64,000 nt of DNA from Lepidodermella squamata (taxonomy: Eukaryota; Gastrotricha): positions 1,922,001 through 1,986,000 of the forward strand of contig JBLDXI010000007.1 of NCBI GenBank assembly GCA_047495785.1. Direction: 5' to 3'. A program made the position numbers and the translations under genes. The notes below the pieces were generated by a model. That model saw only the letters and a list, made by a program, of their open reading frames with translations, was not told where the DNA came from and did not search any database. Shown here in pieces: positions 24,644 through 34,254 of this stretch (positions within the stretch are counted from its first letter, which is position 1; every line of letters starts with the position of its first letter).

Positions 24644-25181
24644 AGTTGCGTTTTTTATGGTGTCCGGAAAGCTATTGTTCGACGTTGTGATCAATTCTTC
24701 GAACATCTCCGCAACACAGAAATAACAATCAAGTAATTAGGCCGGAGCTGTCCGAGCTCGAGAGGCAAACAGCTAAGACTAATCACGCCCCGACTTGATT
24801 AGATTAAGCCTTGACAAATCGAGACATGGTTGTAATTAATTTACTCCATAGCGCCATATGACCCTCGTTAATTTATGACGACGTGCCATACGGTCAGTTT
24901 TTAGCCAAACGTCGGAGGGAAGCATTTTTTATTTCGTCGGCACGATCCGCGAAAATCGAGAGAAATATTGATTTTTTGAAATTTTTTGAAATTTACCGAA
25001 AATTCTCAATTTTAACTGTCAACTGGCGATTATTTTGAATCCAAACTTGTCAAAAAATCCGTAGTTCAATATTTCTGAATTTAAAGTTAAACGATTGCTT
25101 TGAAAAGCATAAGCTAAGTTATGTGTGTCATCTGGTCTTAATTGTCATAATTAGCCCGCGGACACCATAAAAAACGCAACT
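24644..25181. mobile_element. Short element bounded by 23-bp perfect terminal inverted repeats (MITE-like)
   Basis: Positions 24644-24666 (agttgcgttttttatggtgt..) and 25159-25181 are exact reverse complements over 23 bp. They bound a 538-bp non-coding interval. A TA dinucleotide directly precedes the left repeat; the right flank has TA one base further out. The size, lack of ORF and perfect ends fit a non-autonomous DNA transposon. The superfamily cannot be decided from one copy. Confidence 0.6.
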
Positions 25182-25699
25182 CTACTAAAAATCTTCAGTG
25201 GTTTTGCAATGAAGGAAATGAATTAAGTTCAATTAAATTTTTCCTGCGAATTCACTCAAACTTAAAACCGAATTCAAATACCTGGAGGCTCTAAGCCCCT
25301 CTAAAACCGATAATTGATGATGACCGAAAATTAATAGAACCTATCCCAAGTTTTGCGGCATTTTTCGTGGTAACAAAATGTTGCTAGTTGATCTTGGGAT
25401 AAAAGGCTATCGGCTTTGGGAATCGGTCGAGTTGGGTGCAGAACCTGGGAATGCTCTTTGATCCAAGTTCGCACTGGAGGCCCGAATTGGGTAATTAAAT
25501 ACAAAAATAGCAGCTTTCATTCCTGCTCCATAGAATTGTCACCAATCCGTTTCCGCCTGAAGTATTTCGGCGAAACCTTTCTGGGACATGTTTTACATTT
25601 CAGCTGGCTTTCAACTCAGCTTGGAACTGCTTCATAGTTCATTCTACGGTCTCTCTATGCTTCAATTATGGATCTTATTTCTCACCTCCGAGGTTTCAA

Positions 25700-26610
25700 T
25701 ACCGTCAACTGGGGTGACTTTGACGGTGGGGTCACTCTGCCATGCGAAAATGGGGTGACTTTAGCATAGCAATTCTCGAAGGTAGCCAGGCTGATACCCC
25801 TCGAGTGGGGTACCGTCGGATAGCCCGCATAGAAGGCAGCCCAATTATGACGGAGTACACTCATTTTGATCTCACCTGCTTTAGTGCGAAGTCATCGAAA
25901 TGTTGCCAAAAAACAAAATTTTTCATAAACTTCACCTGTCTTTAACCCTCAACTTGCCCGAGGCTGTTCGTAACATGAACTGATCAATGGGCCGATGCGG
26001 CCCACTTTTTCAATTCAATGCCGAATGATAACGACAACGTATTTTCACAAACGGTTCTTCATATCAACAATTATGGGTGTTGCCCCACCTAGAAACATGT
26101 TTGCCGACATAAGTTTCTTTTGATCATGTAATAGAATTTTGTTACGTAACATGGCATGGTAAAAAAGTGGTAAAATAATTGTGCTTTTCTTATCATGAAC
26201 ATCAGAAATCGTAGAATCAACTGTTTTCTTGCCCGAAATAACAATCTCTAGGTCTTAAAGATCATTTCACTCCAAAAATCAGGTCAGTAGCCTAGGCTTA
26301 AGCGATTCAAAAAACGAACATTAATATGGTATAAAAAAACACACTAAAACTCAATTTCTTCGTTTTTCTTGATTTTTCGATCAAAATCGATGCCAAACTG
26401 GTTAACCCTCCAGCGCCCACGGCGTGTATACACGCGTTTTTCACTTTTAATACTAGTATAGACATCAATGCTTGCCTTTTCTAGGGCTATCCAACGGTAC
26501 CCCACACGAGGGGTATCAGCCAGGCTACCTTTGAGAATTGCTATGCTAAAGTCACCCCATTTTCACATGGCAAAGTGACCCCACCGTCAAAGTCACCCCA
26601 GTTGACGGTA
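25700..26610. mobile_element. Foldback-type element with 127-bp inverted arms
   Basis: The left arm 25700-25826 and right arm 26484-26610 are reverse complements over 127 bp with a handful of mismatches, for example gtcactctgccatgcg against gtcactttgccatgtg. They enclose a 657-bp AT-rich centre without a protein-coding frame. Each arm contains repeats of a ggggtgactt-like unit. The architecture fits a MITE or foldback transposon. Mismatches between the arms suggest it is not very recent. Confidence 0.65.
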
Positions 26611-26942
26611 CTTCCTATTCAAATTTTCGTCAGCAGCTATGCCAATCTGCAATTTATTTCAGCTGGAATTAGTTGACACTTCTGATTGGGCACTGAACCA
26701 AATGGATGAAAAACGCACCGTCGGAGTTAAAACAGACACTTTTACTATAAACAACGTAACAAAGGTTACATAATAGCCAAAACCGCTTGTCGCAATAATA
26801 TACCATCTTTGACTGACAAATACAAAGCGAGAAGCGAATTATACGTATCAATCTTTCCGATATAGTACATCAACACGCGAGGTCAGTCAGGTAGCGGCTA
26901 TGCAAAGAAATCAAGTAGGTTTGAAGTGAACGGTTTAAGAAA

Positions 26943-27500
26943 TTATTCATCAATCATTTTACAGCAAAAGTGCCAGTCTGTCAGAGAATTGTTCATCAAA
27001 TTCAGAAACAATCCATCATCGAACGGGCGGCGACTCGAATCGGTTAACGGCGAGGTGATCGGCTGCGGTCGTCGTCCCTGCTGTAAAAGAAACAAAAAAT
27101 GAGATAACTGAAATATTTTTCAAAAATTTGTTAACGATTTTTGTCGGAGTTAATAAAGATGTGTTAAGAAGTGAAGCGTAAACCCTTTTCCGCAGATGAA
27201 TAATTAGAAAAATTACCTGCTCATCGTAGCGAACGAACAGATTTTTAAGACTCTCTCTCAGAACAGGGTAGTAGGTACTCAGTTTTTCAGACTCAAAACT
27301 TTCACGAGACGGCGAACGAAGAAAACATTGAGGGAGCTGCAATGATTTTAGTTCAACGCTGACTCTCGTTGACAGATGGGTGATGGGAATTTTGCGGCGG
27401 CGGGGACCTTTTGCACACACTTCTGCAGCAGCCTTCGAAGCTGACTGGGCAACTACACGGAGATTAAGAGGACGCTGCTGCCAACATCCCGATTTTTGTG
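26943..27500 (-). CDS. Partly resolved gene of unknown function
   Basis: Two exons splice cleanly. 27500-27217 ends ..RYDEQ with donor gtaatt. 27080-26943 starts after tttcttttacag and ends at TAA (..FCCKMIDE). The frame is open through both, about 140 residues in total. The first exon has no in-frame ATG and begins after an acceptor-like ctgag, so a 5' exon is missing from my model. The sequence is basic at the N-terminus (CAKGPRRRKIP) with no domain I recognise. It sits between the repeat-rich spacer and the RNA-binding protein cluster, on the same strand as the latter. The support is splice signals plus frame only, so it could be spurious. Confidence 0.35.
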
Positions 27501-27646
27501 CTCAGATCGCCGATGACCCACGGCAGGCCCAATTTTGTTCATCATCATCATCAACATGATTTTCCGAGAACAGACACCCGTTTTAGAAGTAGGAGGAAGA
27601 TATCATCTCATCATCATCAAATTTGGTGAAGTAGGGAACAAGCACA

Positions 27647-28414
27647 TCATGAACATAGAACTAGGAGCGATGGACCCTCAAGATAGATCCTGCATTAATA
27701 AATATGAAAATAATATTATAGCACTTGTCTGGCGTGATAGCACACAATAATAGGTGCGATTATACGTTGTACGTGATGAAAACTCGCTTGATAAGCAACA
27801 AACCTGCGGTATCCACGGCCGCTGCGGCGATCGTCGCGGTCACGATCTCGGCCACGGTCATCTCGACGATCGCGTCCCCGGTCACGGTCTCCGCCGCCTC
27901 GGCTGTTCGGGCATTCACGGGCGAAGTGACCATTCTCACCGCATTGATAGCAACCAGATCCGCCACGGCCGCTGCGGAATCCACCCCTCGGTCCACCACG
28001 ACCACGTGGCTTGCCTGAAATACAAAATATTATAAAAATTTCGAATTCGTGGAAAAAAGCGAAAATAAAAATTCCACCTTAATAAAGTAAAATTTTCTCA
28101 CCCTTACCTCCACTGGGTTCGACGCGAACGTTTGAAGCACCGCAGACAGTTCGGCCATTCATGCTCCGGCACGCCTCGTCGGCATCGCGGGAGTCTTCGA
28201 AGACAACGAAGCCGAAGCCAGGGCGATCTCGGCTGATCCAAACGTTGGAAATGTGGCCGAAGCGAGCGAATTCTTCTTTCAGGTCGCGCTCATCTGATAC
28301 GGAAGGTGTGATTCACATGAAGGACGACTACTAATTAGGGAACAAACCGGTGTCACGGCTGATGCCGCCAACGAAGATCTTCTTATCAGGATCGGCGTCA
28401 CGGTCGCGAGACAT
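27647..28414 (-). CDS. RRM + CCHC zinc-knuckle RNA-binding protein, copy 1 (Arg/Asp-rich tail)
   Basis: Exons 28414-28348, 28293-28108 and 28014-27804 are well supported; the last, 27689-27647, is tentative. The product is about 168 residues. One RRM occupies residues 10-85, with RNP2 KIFVGGI and RNP1 GFGFVVFE. A short RGG stretch and a CCHC knuckle follow (CYQCGENGHFARECP), then a tail of Arg-Asp repeats (DRDRGRDRRDDRGRDRDRDD) ending GYRR. It belongs to the glycine-rich RRM proteins with a zinc knuckle, which act in splicing, RNA stability or granules. It is the most diverged of three tandem paralogues: it has the RD tail where the others have extended glycine runs. The final Arg codon is split by an AG|gt donor, as in the other two copies, and I am unsure of the exon that follows. 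Confidence 0.8.
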
Positions 28415-28904
28415 TTTTCAGTTGAGAATTAGTTGAAATTTAAAACCTAAACATATATCGTTATAGCGTTAATTCAAGACATTTACTACTGGAGAGCAAA
28501 GAGCCGGCGAATATTTTCCGAGTTTCCGAGTAAAAACTGTCACAATTACAAATTATCTGAGCCAAGACGCACTTTACAATGATCGCAGAAAATATCGAAG
28601 AACTCTTTTGCAATTTTGACAAAATCTCTTCTGCGATAGATCAGAGTGAATACAAGACAAAGGCTATTATTAGCCATTTTCCAGGAGGCGTAGATGCGAA
28701 AAAAACAAACAAAACCAAGAGCTAGAAACAGTCACAGGCGGCACACTCGTCACCCGCTACAACCTGGGTATTATGCTGTACACAGCTGTGGGGATGCGCG
28801 GCGCAGTCTTGCCCGGTTACCGAAATGAAGGCGACCGTGATCGTTGGCGGTCATTAGCTGAAAATGGAAAAATATCCAGTAAAAACCTGGTTACAGAACA
28901 AAGT
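28415..28904. other. Spacer between RNA-binding protein copies 1 and 2
   Basis: About 490 bp holding the 3' end of copy 2 and the promoter/5' UTR of copy 1. No other feature was seen. Confidence 0.35.
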
Positions 28905-29580
28905 TTAATCGAAAATCAAACACCTCCGGTAGCCGCCGCTGCCTCCACCGCCGTAGCCACCTCCACCACCGCCGCGACCTCCCCCGAAGCCGCCGCCTCC
29001 GTAGCTACCACGTCCGCGGCCTCCTCCGCCGCCGCCGCCTTGAGGACATTCACGAGCGAAGTGGCCGGATTCACCTAAAATGTACAGATATTAACATAAT
29101 CGATTAGTTCTATTTCATTCACTTACCGCAGTTGAAGCAGCCACCGCCGCCACCACCACCCCGTCCGCCCCCAAAACCTCCCCCTCGGCCACCCCCGAAG
29201 CCTCGATCACCCCCTCGGAAGCCCCCACCTCGACCCCCGTCGCCATATCCCCCACGGCCGCCGCCGAAGCCGCCACCCCTTCCTCCGCGGAAACCACCAC
29301 GGCCACCGCCGCGGTCGCCCCTTGACCGGCCGCCTCCAGCGACTTCGACTTTGAGAGTGCACCCAGCCACAGTTTGGCCATTCAGGTTGCGCATCGCTTC
29401 GTCGGCCTCGTCAGGCGATTCGAATGTCACGAATCCAAAGCCAGGACGATCGCGCGAAACCCAAACGTTCTGAATGCGGCCGTACTGGGCGAAGGCGTCT
29501 TCGAGTGCTTGTTCGCTGGTGTCCTTCTCAAGACCACCAACGTACAGTTTGCAGTCCGGGTTTTCGTCCCGTCGACTCAT
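28905..29580 (-). CDS. RRM + RGG + CCHC zinc-knuckle RNA-binding protein, copy 2
   Basis: Exons 29580-29127 and 29074-28905 give about 207 residues if the frame reads through to TAA. The RRM (residues 10-85) has KLYVGGL and GFGFVTFE. A long glycine-rich domain with RGG and GGGRGG repeats follows. The zinc knuckle CFNCGESGHFARECP spans the intron, and a second glycine run ends GGYRR. The last Arg codon contains AG|gtgttt, which may be a real donor to a tiny terminal exon, in which case the final CLIFD is intronic. The RRM is not interrupted by an intron here, unlike in copies 1 and 3. The N-terminus resembles copy 3 (DPDCKLFVGGLEKDT) more than copy 1. Confidence 0.85.
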
Positions 29581-30091
29581 AATTATAACCGTCAATCACC
29601 TATTTGAGAAATTAAAATAACAAACATTAAATTACCCGTACAACAACGCGATACATTTTTCACCACGACGAGGCGGAACTAACGAAGTGATGAATATTTA
29701 TCATGATCATAAGGTACATTTTCATTTCATTATCAACTTGCGCAAGTGTTATAAAAAGTGGCTAAAAGCTCGGTAAACACGGCTCGTCTTCAACGTAGGT
29801 AGATGGTTCATGATGGCATTTCAACGGTCGATCGGACTTCTGTCTCGGTCACTTCTATAGACAAGAAATGAAGCAACATTTCCACATTGCGATTATCAAC
29901 ATCAAGGTAGGAAGGTAGGATTGTGAATTCTCAATTGCTCAAAAGCCAACTGTCAGTCGCATTAACGAAAACATGAACGCATCAGGTACGAGCGTTTCCG
30001 TTAGCCGAATGCCAATCGTAATAATTTTCGTTAAATACTTCTCTCAAGGAGCAGAGGCTCGCTTTCCGAGTGTGGGACGGATGGCCTTATA
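29581..30091. other. Spacer between RNA-binding protein copies 2 and 3
   Basis: About 510 bp, presumed promoter of copy 2 and 3' end of copy 3. Nothing else was recognised. Confidence 0.35.
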
Positions 30092-30738
30092 TTATATAAA
30101 ATTGATAATTACTAACCTTCTGTAACTGCCGCCGCCACCACCACCGCGACCACCGCCAAATCCACCACCTCGGCCGCCACGGAATCCTCCGCGTCCACCT
30201 CCGCCGCCGCCACCTGATGGGCATTCGCGGGCGAAGTGACCAGATTCACCCTGAAAACATCAGCAAAATTGCATTATTTAGTATAAGAAAATTCAATTGA
30301 ACATACGCATTGGAAGCAGCCACCACCGCCGCCACCACCACCTCCACGTCCTCCACTGAAACCACCACCGCGGCCTCCACGGAAGCCTCCTCGTCCACCA
30401 CCGCCTCGGCCTCCGCCACCTTGACGGCGGCCTGAGACTTCAACACGGACGCGGCAACCGCAAATGTCGGTGCCATTCAGGCTTTTCGCGGCCTCACCTG
30501 CATCGTCGGCGTTTTCAAACACAACAAAACCAAATCCGGGGCGGTCGCGGGATATCCAAACACTCTGAATACTGCCATACTTGGCGAATGATTCTGAAAT
30601 AAATAATTAGAACTTGTAAGAGCCTCGACCTAATCATAGTATGAGCTCACCTTCAAGCTCGCGCTCATCAGTATCTTTTTCTAGACCACCAACAAAAAGC
30701 TTGCAGTCAGGGTCGACATCACGATCTCCTCTTGACAT
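30092..30738 (-). CDS. RRM + RGG + CCHC zinc-knuckle RNA-binding protein, copy 3
   Basis: Exons 30738-30651, 30593-30307 and 30250-30092 give about 177 residues. The RRM has KLFVGGL and GFGFVVFE. A glycine/RGG domain follows, then CFQCGESGHFARECP, split by an intron exactly after the second Cys codon, and a second glycine run ending GGSYRR. Copies 1 and 3 share the intron inside the first part of the RRM. Copies 2 and 3 share the intron within the zinc knuckle, one base apart in phase. All three end in YRR with an AG|gt inside the last Arg codon. They are therefore tandem duplicates of one ancestor with some intron loss or sliding. The function is likely single-stranded RNA binding in nuclear RNA processing. 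Confidence 0.85.
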
Positions 30739-32093
30739 AATGATAATGCTTCTATACAATAAAGAAATAACACAGTCGTTAAAATTGTTAGCAGATAATT
30801 CGCAGTTCGAAGGAAAAATCAAAGCAGCACGAAGAGCGCTGAATCTGCAAATCGTGTCCATATAGCTGACTGAGGAAAACCTTAAACCTGTAGGCGGTGT
30901 GCCAAAATGCCTGTTCGATTACGTTTACCGCGCCAAACGTCAGACAACAACTAAACAACCAAACATCGTAGCATGCAACAACGCAGCACACAGCGCGATG
31001 GCGCAGGAAACAAGGCAAACAAAAATGGCGTCCTAAATTTTGAAAAATCATGAAAACTCATATAACTATGCAGTTTTACCAAAATTACGTCTTATCAGAA
31101 AATATTGACAAAATCAAATGGGCACCGACGTGGCATTTTTGGAATTTTTCCAGCAAAAATCGAACAAAATACCACGTCATCAACCGGTCTCACCTGTGCA
31201 ACCAGGTGGAAGAGCCGGTCACCTGATCTTGGGTATTCTAGCTCTTTTATATTAATGTAAAGTTGTTGAACTTCGAATCAATTTCGGGTGGTATTGAAAG
31301 GTTCGGCCTACAGCATTTACACACAGTTCAGATGATTCGGAATTGATTGCCCGTTGGAACACAGAACTAGGCCTTGGAATATCGCTCCATTTTCCATTGC
31401 TACTTGAATGAACGCCATTTGCCTGAACGGCTCGATGTATCGAATAGAGTTCGGCCATAGGAAATAGGAGTTGAACTCGATAGCTATGTTCGTGTTTCGC
31501 AATTCAAAGATGTCTGGTCTTCTTGCTTCTCCTGTTGATATCGCTCTGGGGCGAATCCGTCACGAAGAACAATTTAGATGCAGGACCATGCCGACGAATT
31601 TGTCATTAATATAACCTTTTGCTCTTACGAAGCGATCGTGTGTCGAGCTGGCTGCGAACGTGTCTCGTGTCTTCGATGCTTGAAAATGAGACTTGGGTTG
31701 CTCTTTACTCTCAGCATTTTATCCTCAGTATGTGCGTTACCAGAGGGAAATTATCTGGACTCACGCCCTTTATAGTGTCAGCCAGACTTGAACCATTTCA
31801 GGATTGCGTATCGCGTAGGGGTATATATTTCAATATCTTACCATTTCGAATGGCATGTTCATCAAATCAAGTGAACCCGAATGAATTGAAGGAAAGCGAA
31901 TTGGGAATTGAAGTTTCCGAAGCGTGATTTCTTACTTTTGGTCTTTGGCCTTCTTTCTTGCTAGTCATCACTGATTTATTATTCACCAAGTGACTCCTTC
32001 TAGGCACGGGTTTTAAACCGACGGTCATTGCTTCTCATTGCAATATTTTTTACTTAGGAACTATTTTTTGTTTACAGTCTAGAAGACTTTGCA
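30739..32093. other. Intergenic, divergent promoters
   Basis: About 1.35 kb between copy 3 and the YIPF gene. It contains a possible small secreted-peptide gene at 31686-31927 (listed under findings). An acceptor-like tgtttacag at 32070-32078, just before the YIPF ATG, suggests a 5' UTR intron or trans-splicing. Confidence 0.35.
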
Positions 32094-32915
32094 ATGTCTG
32101 AAACTCAGCCAATGATGCTTGATGACGGTGTTGAGGGTTCGATGAATGATCCCAACGATCAATCGGCCAGCGAGTCAAACAAAGCCTCATTTTTGTCCCT
32201 CAGTTTCTATCAGTACTACTTCAACGTATCGAGTGCCACAGTCCTGAACAGAATTCGTCGCGTCTTTCTGTTCCGGCCGAATGCGGCTTTTACCGTTTTG
32301 GATTTGGAACCGTTTCCTGACATGGCAGGGCCTGTTTGGATTTTCGTTACTGTTTGGCTAGCTAGTGTGATGTGTTCTGATATTGGTGATCGCTTTCTGG
32401 ATCCAATGATGAGGCAAGACTTCTCCCGCATCGGTATCAGTTTAGCTATCTCTATCGCCAATGCCATCGCCTCATTAACGGGAATCTTTATCGCCACTAC
32501 CGGACAGAAGTTTATACCTGTTGGCCTGCCGTCTGGATCATCTAACTCGAACAACACGGGCCATGTCTTATCGCTCTTTGGATATTCACTTGTGCCTTTT
32601 GTACCCGCTATCCTACTCTGCATATTGCCTTGGGCCGCTGCTCGATGGACCTTTCTCATAATAGCAGCAATATTCACGTCACTGTTCTTGGCTCATGACT
32701 TGTGGTTCCTCGTCCCAAATAAGCTTCGATTTTTAGCTGCATCGGTTTATTTGTGCGTCATCCAACTCGGCTTTGTCGTTGCGCTGCAATACCTAGTCAT
32801 GGGTCACACCCTGCCTGGTTTATCAGATGATATCCCACTCGAAACCACTGTTAGTGCTGGTAACATGACCACACTTGCAGTTACAGCAGCCGCTGGAAAT
32901 CATACTACGGCGTAA
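32094..32915 (+). CDS. YIPF1/2: YIP1-family Golgi membrane protein (YIPF1/2 type)
   Basis: A single-exon gene of 273 residues. A polar N-terminus with acidic patches leads into SFLSLSFYQYYFNVSSATVLNRI, matching the conserved FxxYQxFFDVDT..V..RI segment of YIPF1/YIPF2. Five hydrophobic segments then span about residues 75-235, with conserved GPVWIFVTVWLA, FGYSLVPFVPAILLCILPW and AARW. The C-terminal luminal tail is Thr-rich with potential N-glycosylation sites (NMT, NHT). YIPF proteins bind Rab GTPases and act in ER-Golgi trafficking and glycosylation. It is the first of four closely spaced plus-strand genes that may be co-transcribed. The family is confident; YIPF1 and YIPF2 are not separable here. 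Confidence 0.92.
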   Translation: MSETQPMMLDDGVEGSMNDPNDQSASESNKASFLSLSFYQYYFNVSSATVLNRIRRVFLFRPNAAFTVLDLEPFPDMAGPVWIFVTVWLASVMCSDIGDRFLDPMMRQDFSRIGISLAISIANAIASLTGIFIATTGQKFIPVGLPSGSSNSNNTGHVLSLFGYSLVPFVPAILLCILPWAAARWTFLIIAAIFTSLFLAHDLWFLVPNKLRFLAASVYLCVIQLGFVVALQYLVMGHTLPGLSDDIPLETTVSAGNMTTLAVTAAAGNHTTA

Positions 32916-33066
32916 AAATCATCATGTGTAGTGATGTGCTTGAATCTTGTGATGAAACTAATATATGATCGGTATCTTTTTGGTGACTGCATTTTCTTAA
33001 CATATTAAATAATTTATGATGCTGAAATAAGCCGTATTTTATATAGATCTTGTTACAACTGCCATA

Positions 33067-33889
33067 ATGATTATCGCAGCTTCCCTTCTGAGCTTGCTAT
33101 TTGGTAGGTTCACCGATCAAATTGATGGTTACAATTTATTTATTGTATTTGATATTTTCAGTTTCGTCTTGTCTCTGTTCTCGAGAGTATGATTTCATTA
33201 CTTGTGGATCTACTCTAAAGCTCAAAAATATAAAATATGACGTTAGTAATTCGACCCATTGTCATATTTAATTTTTACTGACTTCGGTTTCACGTTCAGG
33301 TCAGATTACACTCGCACGACGTGCGTTATGGCTCAGGGTCTGGCCAACAATCAATTACGGGCGTATCCGGTGCCGACGATCATAACAGCTACTGGCAAGT
33401 TAAAGGCAAAACAGGATCTCAATGCAATCGTGGTGAACCCATCGCATGCGGTGAAACTATTCGTCTCTTTCATTTGACAACGAAGAAAAATCTACACTCT
33501 CATTTGTTCGCTGCTCCTCTTTCGAGTAACGCTCAAGAAGTCAGTTGTTTCGGTGATAATGGCCTTGGCGATGAAGGTTAGTTCAAGAAAATGAGCATTA
33601 ATTCTTAATTTTTTTAGCTTATTTAGGTGACCATTGGATGGTTGTTTGTCCTTCCAGCAGTGATAAGCACTGGCGACGCGCATCTCAGGTTAAATTCAGG
33701 CACATCCCTACCGGGTCTTACCTCCAAGCTAGTGGCGAACGTTACCAACGCCCGATTGCCGGCCAATATGAAATAACGGCGACACCGGCGGCGACTGACA
33801 AAGCTCTGTGGCAGGCGGCTGAGGGTATTTTCGTTAGCAGTGCCAGTTCGCTGAACAAAAAGTCGAAAGAGGATCACGACGAACTTTAA
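33067..33889 (+). CDS. SDF2: Stromal cell-derived factor 2 (MIR-domain ER protein)
   Basis: Four exons (33067-33103, 33162-33241, 33300-33576, 33627-33889) give 218 residues. A signal peptide (MMIIAASLLSLLF..) is followed by three MIR repeats. Hallmarks are ITCGSTLKLKN, VRLHSHDVRYGSGSGQQSITGV, LHSHLFAAPLS and RPIAGQYEI. The C-terminus ends in HDEL, an ER-retrieval signal, so it is an ER-lumen protein like SDF2L1 and plant SDF2. It probably supports chaperone and O-mannosylation quality control. The ATG lies 151 bp after the YIPF stop codon. A splice-acceptor-like tatatag (AG 33045-33046) sits in the short gap. Exon count and length are typical of the family. Confidence 0.94.
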
Positions 33890-34254
33890 ATCAGAGTAGT
33901 TTTTGTATTCCTCGCGTTATAATCTATTCTTCGGTGTTCGAAACGTTGGTTTGTGTGATGATCAATAATCTATCTCTGTTTGCTCCAGCAAAAGCGGAAA
34001 AACCTGCTTTTCAAGCCATCGGAAAAATCAAGGCTGTGTTTCAGTATACAATATATTATAGCGGAAAATTTTGTTTGTTTTTTCTCGAGGGCTCCATTCC
34101 TGTGTTTCAAAAAATGTATGAATACTGCTAAAAATGGACAAAGAATTTTTGTTTTTAGCCATCTCTATAATATAAGTTGATGAAAAATCTGAAGAGACCA
34201 AATAAAAACGGAAATTAACTTGCCATTTAAGGTGGAGTTGTTTTATTAGATTTC

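Larger units (their letters stand above)
24115..26942. other. Repeat-bearing intergenic region
   Basis: About 2.8 kb without credible genes. It contains two inverted-repeat elements, listed separately, at 24644-25181 and 25700-26610. The remaining sequence is ordinary AT-rich spacer. Confidence 0.5.

Noticed and set aside
28773-29473. Plus-strand proline/alanine-rich ORFs
   Set aside because: Antisense shadows of the glycine-rich repeats of the minus-strand RNA-binding protein.
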